Assembly: GCA_000231825.2 (NCBI GenBank)
Contig: AFXF02001870.1
Location: 1 to 64,000, forward strand
Reading direction: 5' to 3'
Source of the DNA: Tetrahymena elliotti 4EA
Lineage: Eukaryota > Ciliophora > Oligohymenophorea > Hymenostomatida > Tetrahymenidae
DNA length: 64,000 nucleotides
Position numbers and translations under genes: made by a program. The notes below the pieces were generated by a model that had not been told where the DNA came from, did not search any database, and saw nothing but the letters and a program-made list of their open reading frames with translations. Of this stretch, positions 39,301-48,327 are shown one piece after another (positions within the stretch are counted from its first letter, which is position 1; every line of letters starts with the position of its first letter).

Positions 39301-39374
39301 CCCTTTTTAAAAACAGTAAAAAGGAATCTTCTCAAGTAGAATTTAAAACACTTCTATGTAAAATTAACACTTAA
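36352..39374. other. Gene-poor AT-rich region
   Basis: About 3 kb with no coding frame or RNA gene that I can support. A slightly GC-richer patch at about 37400-37530 (including GAAACGGAAAGACTCGACC and AAGCCCGAAATCAAG) has no recognisable fold. Confidence 0.45.
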
Positions 39375-39446
39375 TCCGAGATAGTATAGTGGTTAGTATT
39401 CCTGCCTGTCACGCAGGAGACCCGGGTTCAATTCCCGGTCTCGGAG
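39375..39446 (+). tRNA. tRNA-Asp (GTC)
   Basis: 72-base cloverleaf. Acceptor arms TCCGAGA and TCTCGGA pair and are followed by discriminator G. The D-arm contains AGTGGTTAGTA. The anticodon stem-loop CCTGC-CTGTCAC-GCAGG gives anticodon GTC. The T-arm CCGGG-TTCAATT-CCCGG is canonical (internal B box). CCA is not encoded, as expected for a eukaryotic nuclear gene, and there is no intron. Confidence 0.97.
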
Positions 39447-39447
39447 C

Positions 39448-39454
39448 TTTTTTT
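39448..39454 (+). terminator. Pol III T-run after tRNA-Asp
   Basis: Seven consecutive T one base after the discriminator of tRNA-Asp, the usual RNA polymerase III stop. Confidence 0.8.
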
Positions 39455-39989
39455 ATTTGTTTAAGAAAATAATCAATTTTTGAATGCTTGTTTGGGGAAA
39501 TTAATAATAATTAAAACTAAAAAAATTAAAATTAATTGTTGCTTTTTTTATTAATAAAGTGATCATGATTGAATGAATGAAAATAGTCATTTAATAAAGA
39601 CACTTTTAATTTATTTTTTTTAATTAAAGAAAATTAGATTTATGTGCGCAAATAGAATAAATTCTTCCATTTTTATTTTACTCTTTTTATGAAAATATTA
39701 TTTTTAAATGATTTATCTATAATAGAAATTTACCAAGAAAATCTACATTTTTGGAAGAATAACTTTATAAAATTATAATAGTTAAAAGAATTATAATATC
39801 AATGGAAGAATTATTTATTGGGTGTGAATAAGGTTAAAATAATTAATCGCAGTATCTTTGAACGGAGAGGGTAAATTAAAAATTGGGGAGTGAGGAGATT
39901 AAAAGAAAAGACTTATCAAATAAAGAAAATTTCAAAAGAAATTAAAGGAATCTAATAAATCAGAAAAAAGTAAATATACATAAACTAAA
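39455..39989. promoter_or_regulatory. Upstream region of RPS3
   Basis: About 535 AT-rich bases between tRNA-Asp and RPS3. The last 200 become purine-rich (for example GAACGGAGAGGG and GGGGAGTGAGGAG), similar to the flank before RPS8, so both may share ribosomal-protein promoter character. Confidence 0.4.
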
Positions 39990-41647
39990 ATGGACAAGAC
40001 CACTAGATAAATCAACAAGAAGAAGAAAGTAAATAAACTTAAATCCATCTTTTCTCTTTGGAAGTGCTTAGCCTTCAGAATATTATTTCCAAAACACTAA
40101 TCATGCTCTTCGATTTCAAATCTCAACTTATTCATTTTGCTAAAATTATCTTTTTATTAATTAGTTCGTTGCCGATGGTGTTTTCAACGCTGAATTACAC
40201 TCCTTCTTCTCTAAGTCTCTCCAAGACGCTGTAAGAATTTTATTTTCATTACTAGACAAGCAAAAAAATACAGGAAATAATCAGATATTAGAAATTAGAA
40301 GTGCTTCTTTCCTCAATATTAGTATAATTTAGCAAAGCACATTTCAAAATGATAGATTTAAACTGGATTTTAGCATCTCTGTAAAAAACTGACTAAGCTT
40401 ATGATAATTTTATCCTTAGCACAAAATTCTATAACTAATTTGAGTTCTCACTTTAATTCAAGATATAGCTTTAAATATTCGCTCGCATATTAGCAATCGT
40501 TTAATTCAATTGGGAAAATGTTTACATCCTTAGGAGTAACTCAATTTGTCATTATAAATAATATAAGAAAAAGTCATATGCTTATGATATACTGTATTAC
40601 CTAAATATACTAATAAGCATTGAAAAAAGTTTTCTAAAAATGCAATAAACTTAGCTCACCTCAATAAAATAAATAACTTTCATTTTATTTTTCATAATCA
40701 CAAATAAAAGTTATATTTAAGTGAGAAAATCTAAATATCTATCAGCTAAATATTTGACAAAAATATCTAGCGAAAAAGAAAAAGAAATGTGATGAAAAAA
40801 TACTAAAAATTATGGAAAGAGAGTTCTACTATTTCTTTTAGTTCTAATATTGATTTCCTTCATTTTTATGCATTAAATATAATCTTTAATTGATATAATA
40901 ATATATCAAATAATTAAATTTACTTTTCATTATTAAAGGGTTACGCTGGTATTGAAGTCAGAAGAACTCCCACCAAGACCGAAATCAGAATTAAGGCCAC
41001 CAAGCCCTAATAAGTTATCGGTGTTGAAGGTAAGAAGCACAAGGAACTTACCCAATTCCTCCAAAAGAGATTCGGTTACTCTGATGACTAAATCCAAATC
41101 TGGGCTGAACCCATCAAGTTCAAGGGTTTATGTGCCTCTGCTTAAGTTGAAGCCATGAACTACAAGTTATTGAAGGACGTCCCCGTCAGATTGGCTGCTA
41201 ACTACATCATCAAGTCCGTCATTCAAGATGGTGCTAAGGGTTGTGAAGTCATTATCTCTGGTAAATTAAAATAACAAAGAGCTAAGACCATGAAGTTCAA
41301 GTAAGGTTATATGATCTGTACCGGTCAACCCAAGAACGACTACATCGATGTTGCCGTCAGACACGTCTTCTTCAAGCAAGTAATATTTTTTACATCAAAA
41401 ATACATTTCTTACAATTTAACAATCTTCAATTCTAACTTTTTATTTTAATAATTATAATAGGGTATTATGGGTGTTAAGGTAAAAATTATGTTACCCTAC
41501 GAACCTAACCCTGCTAAGAAGTTCGGTGTTAAGACTCCTATCCCCGATAACGTTATTATCCATCCCCCCAAATAAATTTCCGACGATAAGGAAATCAGAA
41601 CCGCTGTTGAATAATAACAACCCGCCCAAGCTGAACAACAATAATGA
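39990..41647 (+). CDS. RPS3: Small ribosomal subunit protein uS3
   Basis: 40S subunit protein at the mRNA entry channel. Four exons, 39990-40028, 40165-40230, 40939-41379 and 41462-41647, join in phase 0 throughout to 243 residues, the usual length. Family features in order: [19 protein letters not shown] near the N-terminus, [20 protein letters not shown] with the KH-domain [20 protein letters not shown], the C-terminal domain [40 protein letters not shown], and [20 protein letters not shown]. The tail is Q-rich and encoded mostly with TAA and CAA. Codon use is strongly biased, as in RPS8. Intron 2 (40231-40938, 708 bases) is long. Confidence 0.97.
40231..40938 (+). other. Long second intron of RPS3
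   Basis: GTAAGA donor and AAAG acceptor. The 708 AT-rich bases contain no recognised embedded gene. Confidence 0.85.
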
Positions 41648-42177
41648 TTTTGTTATTCCAAAATAATTTTAATATATATAAAACCCATATAAATATTATC
41701 TTGTACTCAACTTAATAATACTGTGTATGACTCGTTATTATTAATTCAGCTATTTAAATCAAACCACTCAAACTCCACTATTTTTTTGTTCATTATAAAC
41801 TATAAAAAGAAATTATCAATATTTTTTGTTTTTAATCAAGAAATATAAATTTCAGTCATTTATTGTGTATCAAATATGACTCAAATCTAATGATATTGAA
41901 CTAAAAAAAAAATTATTTCTACAATTTTAAACAATAAATTGATACCTTGATTAATGAAAAATTTCAAAATAATCACTTAAAAAAATTAATGGTGTAAAAT
42001 AATTTTAATTTTAGATGCAATAAATGTAAATAAATCTAGTTTAATTTTTTAATTTGCATTAAAATTAAAAAATATTTTGAGTTTGTTTAGAAAAGAAGCA
42101 TTTTTATTTTTAAACTGATGTTTAATTTTGATAAAAACAAAAATAATATTCAGTTAAGACTAAGTATTTCATCGTAA
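41648..42177. other. Spacer between RPS3 and the first tRNA-Gly
   Basis: 530 AT-rich bases holding the RPS3 3' flank and the short 5' flank of tRNA-Gly. Nothing else recognised. Confidence 0.5.
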
Positions 42178-42248
42178 GCACCGATGGTTTAGTGGTAGAA
42201 TAGAGCGTTGCCATCGCTTTGACCCGGGTTCGATTCCCGGTCGGTGCA
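42178..42248 (+). tRNA. tRNA-Gly (GCC), copy 1
   Basis: 71-base cloverleaf. Acceptor GCACCGA pairs with TCGGTGC, discriminator A. The D-arm region is TGGTTTAGTGGTAGAATA (A box). Anticodon stem-loop AGCG-TTGCCAT-CGCT gives GCC. The T-arm is CCGGG-TTCGATT-CCCGG. It is identical to the copies at 46518 and 47632. Confidence 0.97.
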
Positions 42249-42254
42249 TTTTTT
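42249..42254 (+). terminator. Pol III T-run after tRNA-Gly copy 1
   Basis: Six T immediately after the discriminator base. Confidence 0.75.
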
Positions 42255-42513
42255 ATTTTCAAAATAAGAAGGTCTATGATATTTTTTTTCATTTAATAAA
42301 ATTGTATTTTTTTCAAAAATTATGTTTAGAATTTTGAAAGTATCGTTTAAAAAATATTAATATTCTAATATTAATTTTTAGGTATATTTTCTTATCAGTC
42401 ATACTAAATATAATTTATTTATTATAATTATTATTAATATTATATTTACTTTCTCAAAACAATTAATAATATTGCTTAACTTGATTATATTTTTTTCTTT
42501 TTTAATAGTAGAA

Positions 42514-44337
42514 ATGAGTCAATTTACTTATGAATAAATACTTTAAGCCAACTAACCTTAACATGAAAATGTGAGAAAGGAGATTGTGAGCTTCTTTTAA
42601 GAAAATGGCTATATCTTAGTAACAGATATTCCAGATTTGAACGATATTTAAGCTTAGCTGTACCAAGAGGTTGAAAAAATGAATTAATAATTTTCTTACA
42701 AAGAAATGATTTATTCTAATCTAGGAATGGAGAAATCTAATGAAAGTTTTATCTATGCAAATAATATCTTTCCTTTGTAAAATGAAGAACTAGTAAAAAA
42801 GGCACTAAAAATAAAAGATTAAGACTCTCCTGAAATACTACAGAGAATTGATGTGAATTAAGACTTAGCAAAAAGTGAACTCGATTTTGCTAATATTAGT
42901 AGAAAGTTATTTATTGTCTTACTCAAATTAATATTTACTAACTAAGATGGATTACCTTAACTCCATTCAGAACCTAAATAAGAAGGTTTTAAGCTTTTAA
43001 AGATAGTAACCCAATCATTAGAAAAATCAGAAATTTAAAAGTATAAATGCATCTATGATTTTTCTTAAGATTCTAACGAAGCTAAGAGGTTTATCAGCAC
43101 AGATTTTGGATTTGGAAGTTTGATATCACTTTCAACATTAGATATTACAAAATAAGAAAATTAGCAAAGTAATTGCTTTATAATATAAAAAAATGATTAG
43201 GAAAAAAGTGTAATAACTTTAAAAAGCACAGATGCTATTTTAACATGTGGTGACTTTCTATCTGAGCTATCAAGTGGAGTTATAAAAAAACCAAAATATT
43301 TTATTTAAACAAAAAATTCAAAGTATGATTAAAACTTACAAATTAACTAGTAATTCTTCTACCCAAACTTGAATTTTGGAGATTTATTATAGTTAAATAA
43401 ATCTACGGCTATTAATTAGTAGGCTTTAGGTCTATATTCTTTTTATTCTAAAGCTTTAACCAATGATTGGATATATAAGCACCATTAGAAAATTATAGAT
43501 TTTCAAGCAAATGAATATGTCTAATTACTATTTAAAGAAGAACTTTATCCTGAAATATGCTTTTAAAAGAAAAATTTTTTAAACCAAGAAAATTAGATTG
43601 ATTGCTTCCATTTTAACTTAATTGATTCAACCATGAATATTGCTAAATTTTGGAAAAAGATTTATGTTTCGGACAAAATGAGTTACGCCTTCTTAGCTGA
43701 TTAGCAATTTAAGGGATAAGGCTAGAATAAGAATGTATGGATATCTCCTAAAGGTAACTGCTATGTTACATTTTTAGTGAAATTTAATCCATTACTAAGC
43801 TACTGTTTACAATAGCTCTCAGCAGTTTCGGTAATAGAAACTCTTGATTAATATGTCCCTGCTTCTTAAAAAGAACAACTTTCTCCAGTTCTTAAATGGG
43901 TAAATGATATTTTTGTGAATGAAAAGAAAATTTCTGGTGCCCTTTGTAAGTTAGAAGATGAATTTTTATCTATAGGAATAGGAGTTAATCTGAATCATAA
44001 ACCTACTGAAGTAGTAGGATCAACATGCCTAAAAGATGAATTAAATTAGCAAAACAACATAGATGTCTTTGATTTTGTTTAGAAATTATGGACTAATTTA
44101 TCAAAAAATCTTTAAATAGTTCTTGAGCAAAGTTCTTATTAGATAATACTGGATAAAGTTCAATAAAGAATGTTGTACTTAAACTAAAAAGTCAAAATTT
44201 ATGATGCAACCCTAACTAATGTCATTTAAGAAGGAATCTTCAAAGGGCTCAACGAATATGGAAACGCTTTGTTATCTAATCTAAATGATTCTGAATAAAT
44301 AGAAGCTATTTATGATGGAAGAATGAGGTAATTTTGA
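42514..44337 (+). CDS. Fusion of a dioxygenase-like domain and a biotin-protein ligase domain
   Basis: Intronless frame of 607 residues. The N-terminal half looks like the isopenicillin-N-synthase family of 2-oxoglutarate/Fe(II) oxygenases: VRKEIVSFFQENGYILVTDI (N-terminal domain), then RFISTDFGFGSLISLSTLDI where the family has HxD.G.LTLL, and ILTCGDFLSELSSGVIKKPK where it has GD.L...TNG..KS..H. Both iron-binding His positions appear lost (Ser and Lys/Pro). The C-terminal half, from about residue 390, resembles BirA/holocarboxylase synthetase, which joins biotin to carboxylases: FKGQGQNKNVWISPKGNCYV, LKWVNDIFVNEKKISGALCK (the KWPND..., K..G motif) and FLSIGIGVNLNHKP. The usual GRGR of the biotinyl-AMP loop reads GQGQ, with both Gln written TAA or TAG. 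The ligase call is firm as a fold; activity is uncertain. The N-terminal call is a pattern-based inference. Confidence 0.8.
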
Positions 44338-44774
44338 GAGGAAAACTGCTATTAAACATGATAATTGCTTACAGCGTTTTTTTTATTAGTCATATTTGAA
44401 ATTATAAGTAATAAAAATTAGTAATTAAATATTTCAGATTTTTTTACATAATTAAATATTGTTGATTTATAAAATTAATTAGATTTTATTTTAGAGTTTT
44501 CAATTAAAAACTTTGCTTTCATTTAATAAATAATTTTGAATAAAAAATTGGAGAATCTTTTTGAAAATCTATAAAAATAAATGTCATAATTTCCTACTAA
44601 ATATAAATATATTAAACTGATTAATGATTTACTCAAAGATTTTTTGTTATTTTTTATATAATTTTAAATATACATGATCATTTTCTAGATCCTAAGCTTT
44701 TGTTTTATTTTTGTGACATTTTTACTTCAACTTTAAATTGATCAAAAATTTGATAAATGTCTTTTACTTCTTAT
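44338..44774. other. Convergent spacer
   Basis: About 440 AT-rich bases between the ends of the fusion gene (+) and the repeat protein gene (-). Nothing else recognised. Confidence 0.5.
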
Positions 44775-45626
44775 TCATTTTTTGCAAATTTATAAATGAG
44801 CTTTTTTTTTTAGCTACTGCTCTGGTGATATTATCTTTTTTTTAAGTTTAAGGTCATTAATCTTTTACTCATTAATAAAACTCAAAAACTCAGAAGTTGT
44901 AAATTGATTTTGAATTGGAATGACTTAAGCTTCTATTTTTTAATACTGCTTAGGTAATTTTAACATTTTTTTAAGTTTAAGATTACTTTTCTCTTATTGA
45001 TTGGAATGATTCTAAAACTCTGAAGCAATAGTTTTATTTTAAATTGTAATCAGCTTAGCATCTTCTTTTTCTACATATACAATTTTTTTGTTGGTTTTTT
45101 TTCCCTTGTTTTGAAGCACAGAAGATTTGGGGTTATTTAAGTTTATTTTAACTTAGGTGTTAGTATGAGATTGAATTGGGATGACTTTAGATTCTATCTT
45201 TTACTACTACTCAGGTTATTTTTACTTTTTTTTAAGTTTAAGGCCATTTTAATTTTATTCATGGACGTAATTCAAAAACTCGGAAGTTGTAAATTTATCT
45301 TAAATTGGTATGTATTGAGCTTCTTCTTTTTCAACATACACAATTTTTTAGTTTATTTTTTTTCCCTCGTTTTGATACACAAAAGCTTTGAGATCATCCA
45401 AGTTTATTTAAAGTTAGACATCTGTATAGTGGCTAATATTTGTGCTCTACTAACTGTTAAATTTAGATGAGAGTTCGCGTTGGTTTTTCCTTTCCTTAAG
45501 TTTTTACTTAATCAAGTGAAATTATTCTATTTCACCTAAAGCTTAACTTAATTTTAATGTTATCTTGCTCTCTTCTTCGTAAGAGTCTAAGTTATGTTAC
45601 TCTGATTAATGGAAGTTGTAATTCAT
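44775..45626 (-). CDS. Internally repeated basic protein, unknown function
   Basis: Intronless minus-strand frame of 283 residues, start MNYNFHQSEQHNLDSYEEES, TGA at 44775. After about 70 charged helical residues, a unit of roughly 87 residues occurs twice. Shared landmarks are INL, GKK.N.KIVYVEKE.A, I.IQ, SEF and NLKLKK/GLKLKKK. A shorter module (xIPIQxxFTTSEFL, then NEQ/HEQ, LKLKKK and PEQQ) occurs once in unit 1, in degraded form in unit 2 and again at the C-terminus. The repeats are also visible as DNA on the plus strand (TTTTTTTAAGTTTAAGG four times in related form). Lys- and Gln-rich; no enzyme, membrane or signal motif. I do not recognise the family. The protein-level conservation between copies, with a frame open throughout, supports a real gene. 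Confidence 0.68.
44790..45413 (-). repeat. Tandem ~261-bp repeat within the coding region
   Basis: Unit 1 spans about 45413-45153 and unit 2 about 45152-44892. A partial third copy runs to about 44790. The best-conserved part encodes KIVYVEKE and the IPIQ..FTTSEFL module. Units differ at many bases but keep register, so divergence has been under coding constraint. Confidence 0.7.
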
Positions 45627-46517
45627 CCTTCAAATTTTAAATTATGATAAGATTATTTAATTTTTTGTTAATTTTTTTAATTTTATTTTAGTTAATTAAT
45701 TGATTATCAAAAATTTATTTGATGAGTAAATCTTTTTTAAAAAGAAGAGATAGATGAGAAAAAGACACTTTATATTAAAAATAGTTAACTCTTAATTAAA
45801 AATAAAAGAATTTTATGAAAATATTCAATATTTAATACACATTTGATAAAAGAAGTAGAAAGGATTAAAGTAGATAGATGATTATAATAAAAGATTAATT
45901 TTATTTAAAAATATTTTAAAAATTATTTTTAATAAAAAGTATTTTTTACTTAACAGTAAATAGATATGAAAATATTATTTTAAACTAACAATTGGAAAAA
46001 ATAATTTTACTTTTTTTAATGTCATTTAAATGGTGAATAATTGATTATTCACTCAAAGATAGACTTTTATTTATTTTTCATTATTATTTTAAGAAATAAA
46101 TAGTTCTTAGTTAAAAATAAAAGACTCCTTCAAAATATTAAAAGTATAAATATCTATTTCTGTTATTAAAAAGCAGTACTCTGTTATGCCCTCTAAGATT
46201 TCAGGATTAGGAAATAGATTGCTATAATTTGTGACAGAAAAAGTAGAGACACTTTTAATTAAAAAATATTTAATTTTTACTCTATCATTCTTTCATAATC
46301 ACCATTTAATAAATCACTAAAATAAGCAATAAATATGTAAAGTTAAAGGATTAATGGTGACAATTAGTGAGGAAATATGATAGGTAATAATAATTATTTT
46401 TGTTCAAAGCCTAATTAATATAAATAAATAAGAATATACTTTAAAATTATGAAATTAATAATTTATTCGAATATACTTTTATTATCTAATTAGTTCCTAT
46501 TAAATACTTCACTGCAA
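45627..46517. other. Intergenic region between repeat-protein gene and tRNA-Gly copy 2
   Basis: About 890 AT-rich bases including the promoter of the minus-strand repeat-protein gene. No other gene recognised. Confidence 0.5.
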
Positions 46518-46588
46518 GCACCGATGGTTTAGTGGTAGAATAGAGCGTTGCCATCGCTTTGACCCGGGTTCGATTCCCGGTCGGTGCA
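46518..46588 (+). tRNA. tRNA-Gly (GCC), copy 2
   Basis: 71 bases identical to the copy at 42178, with the same GCC anticodon, A box and B box. Flanks differ except for a short conserved 5' motif. Confidence 0.97.
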
Positions 46589-46595
46589 TTTTTTT
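46589..46595 (+). terminator. Pol III T-run after tRNA-Gly copy 2
   Basis: Seven T immediately after the discriminator base. Confidence 0.8.
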
Positions 46596-47631
46596 AAATT
46601 ACTTTTATAATAGAAATTATTTATGTTTTTTAATTTAACTATTACATAAAATTGTTAATTTGAAAATTAATAAATAAAATTTTATTTTTAAAATTGAAAG
46701 CAGTTCATGTTATTCTATTTATTATCTTGTTCATATATTAATAATTAATTACATATTTTTAGCTAAAATACAAAAGAAAAACAATACAAAAAAATTCTTT
46801 GAATAAATAAAACTTAATAAATCATTCCCTTTATTCATTGAGCTCACAAACTATTTACTCTCATTAAGTAAGAGTTAAAGGTAAAAGGATTCTTTTTTTT
46901 TTTTGAATAGATTTAGTTATGAAAATTAATACCTCTCACCTAATTAATGAATTAAATTAAATATTTGCAATAAATTAAAAAAAAAAACAGATTACCAATT
47001 TTAATTTTGGGTATAATATTCTCAACTTTACTTGCTTAAGAGGATAAAGATGCAAAATTTTTTAATTAATGAGCACTAATAGTTTATTAAATTGTTCTCA
47101 CTTAAAAAATGCTATTCATTTTGAATGTATTTGAAGCAACTATAAAATCAAGATTAAAATCTAATTGATGTTTTAAGTAATTAAAAAGTGAATTTATTTA
47201 GTTGAAAATAATTTCTTGAAATTTTTTCAATTATTTTGATAAATTATTGCAATTTTATTTTGTTTTTTTGAGTATTAATAATTCACTATTCATCTTTTCT
47301 ATTACCAAAGATCCTGCAATTTAATAGTTTTTTGATTTTTAATTATTTTATCCGAATAAATTAATTTCTTTTTTATATCCTGCTTTTTAGAAATTGATAA
47401 GTTTTGATTAATTATGTACTAAAATTTATAAGTTTGATTAATTATGTACTGAAATTTATAATTTTTAAAAATATCATAATTAATATAATTAATGAGAAAA
47501 TTTCAACTAGCTTCATTTAAAAATGTGAAATGTTTGAATAAAGCATTAATTTCTAAATATCAAAACTCTAATCTTAATTATTAGTTCAAAAATAGTTTTC
47601 TAAAGAGTTCAAATCAAATATTTCACTGTAA
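46596..47631. other. Spacer between tRNA-Gly copies 2 and 3
   Basis: About 1 kb of AT-rich sequence. A short direct duplication, GTTTGATTAATTATGTACT, occurs twice at about 47402-47450. No gene recognised. Confidence 0.5.
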
Positions 47632-47702
47632 GCACCGATGGTTTAGTGGTAGAATAGAGCGTTGCCATCGCTTTGACCCGGGTTCGATTCCCGGTCGGTG
47701 CA
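47632..47702 (+). tRNA. tRNA-Gly (GCC), copy 3
   Basis: 71 bases identical to the copies at 42178 and 46518, same strand, with canonical internal promoter boxes. Confidence 0.97.
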
Positions 47703-47709
47703 TTTTTTT
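47703..47709 (+). terminator. Pol III T-run after tRNA-Gly copy 3
   Basis: Seven T immediately after the discriminator base. Confidence 0.8.
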
Positions 47710-48327
47710 AAAATTATTTTTTATCATTGAAATTTTTTTTTAAAGCTTTTTGCATGTTAACATCCAAATTTATTCAAAACATAACATTTATTCTATGAAT
47801 GCTATGAGTCGAATTCATTTATTTTAAGATAAGCCTATCCATATTTATACCATATAAACTATCTGAAATAAATCCTAAATACTATTCTTATTATGGATAA
47901 AAAAATCTTTCTATTATGATAAAGTTAAAACCAAACATAATATTGCTTTTAGGTAATATCTAAAAAAAACAATAACTTAAAAGCTTCAACAATTATTATT
48001 GTTATAAACAAATATAACTATCTAAGATGAATTAATATAAAATATTAAATCTATTAACTTTGAATATAATTAGTCATGTAAGAAGTCAATTCGGATTTAG
48101 TTTATTAATCAGTAAAAAGCTTTACAGTCAAAAAAATTAATTGAAAAGAAAAAAATAAAATGCTTTCGAAAAAATACTACATAAACAAGGATGATGTAAA
48201 ATTAAAAAAATAATTTAATTGTTTACTGATATACTTTTTTAGTTGTTAAATAGTCAGTTAACTTATTAGTCTTGTCTTCAAATTTTTCTCAGGTTAAAAA
48301 GTTTTTTGAATTTTTCAGAATTTAAAA
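47710..48327. other. Upstream region of the LRR gene
   Basis: About 620 AT-rich bases. I found no further 90-base LRR exon here, so this is probably promoter sequence, though a small unrecognised first exon is possible. Confidence 0.4.

Noticed and set aside
45165..45470. Plus-strand ORF of 101 codons with hydrophobic stretches
   Set aside because: Antisense to the repeat-protein gene, whose frame shows coherent protein repeats.
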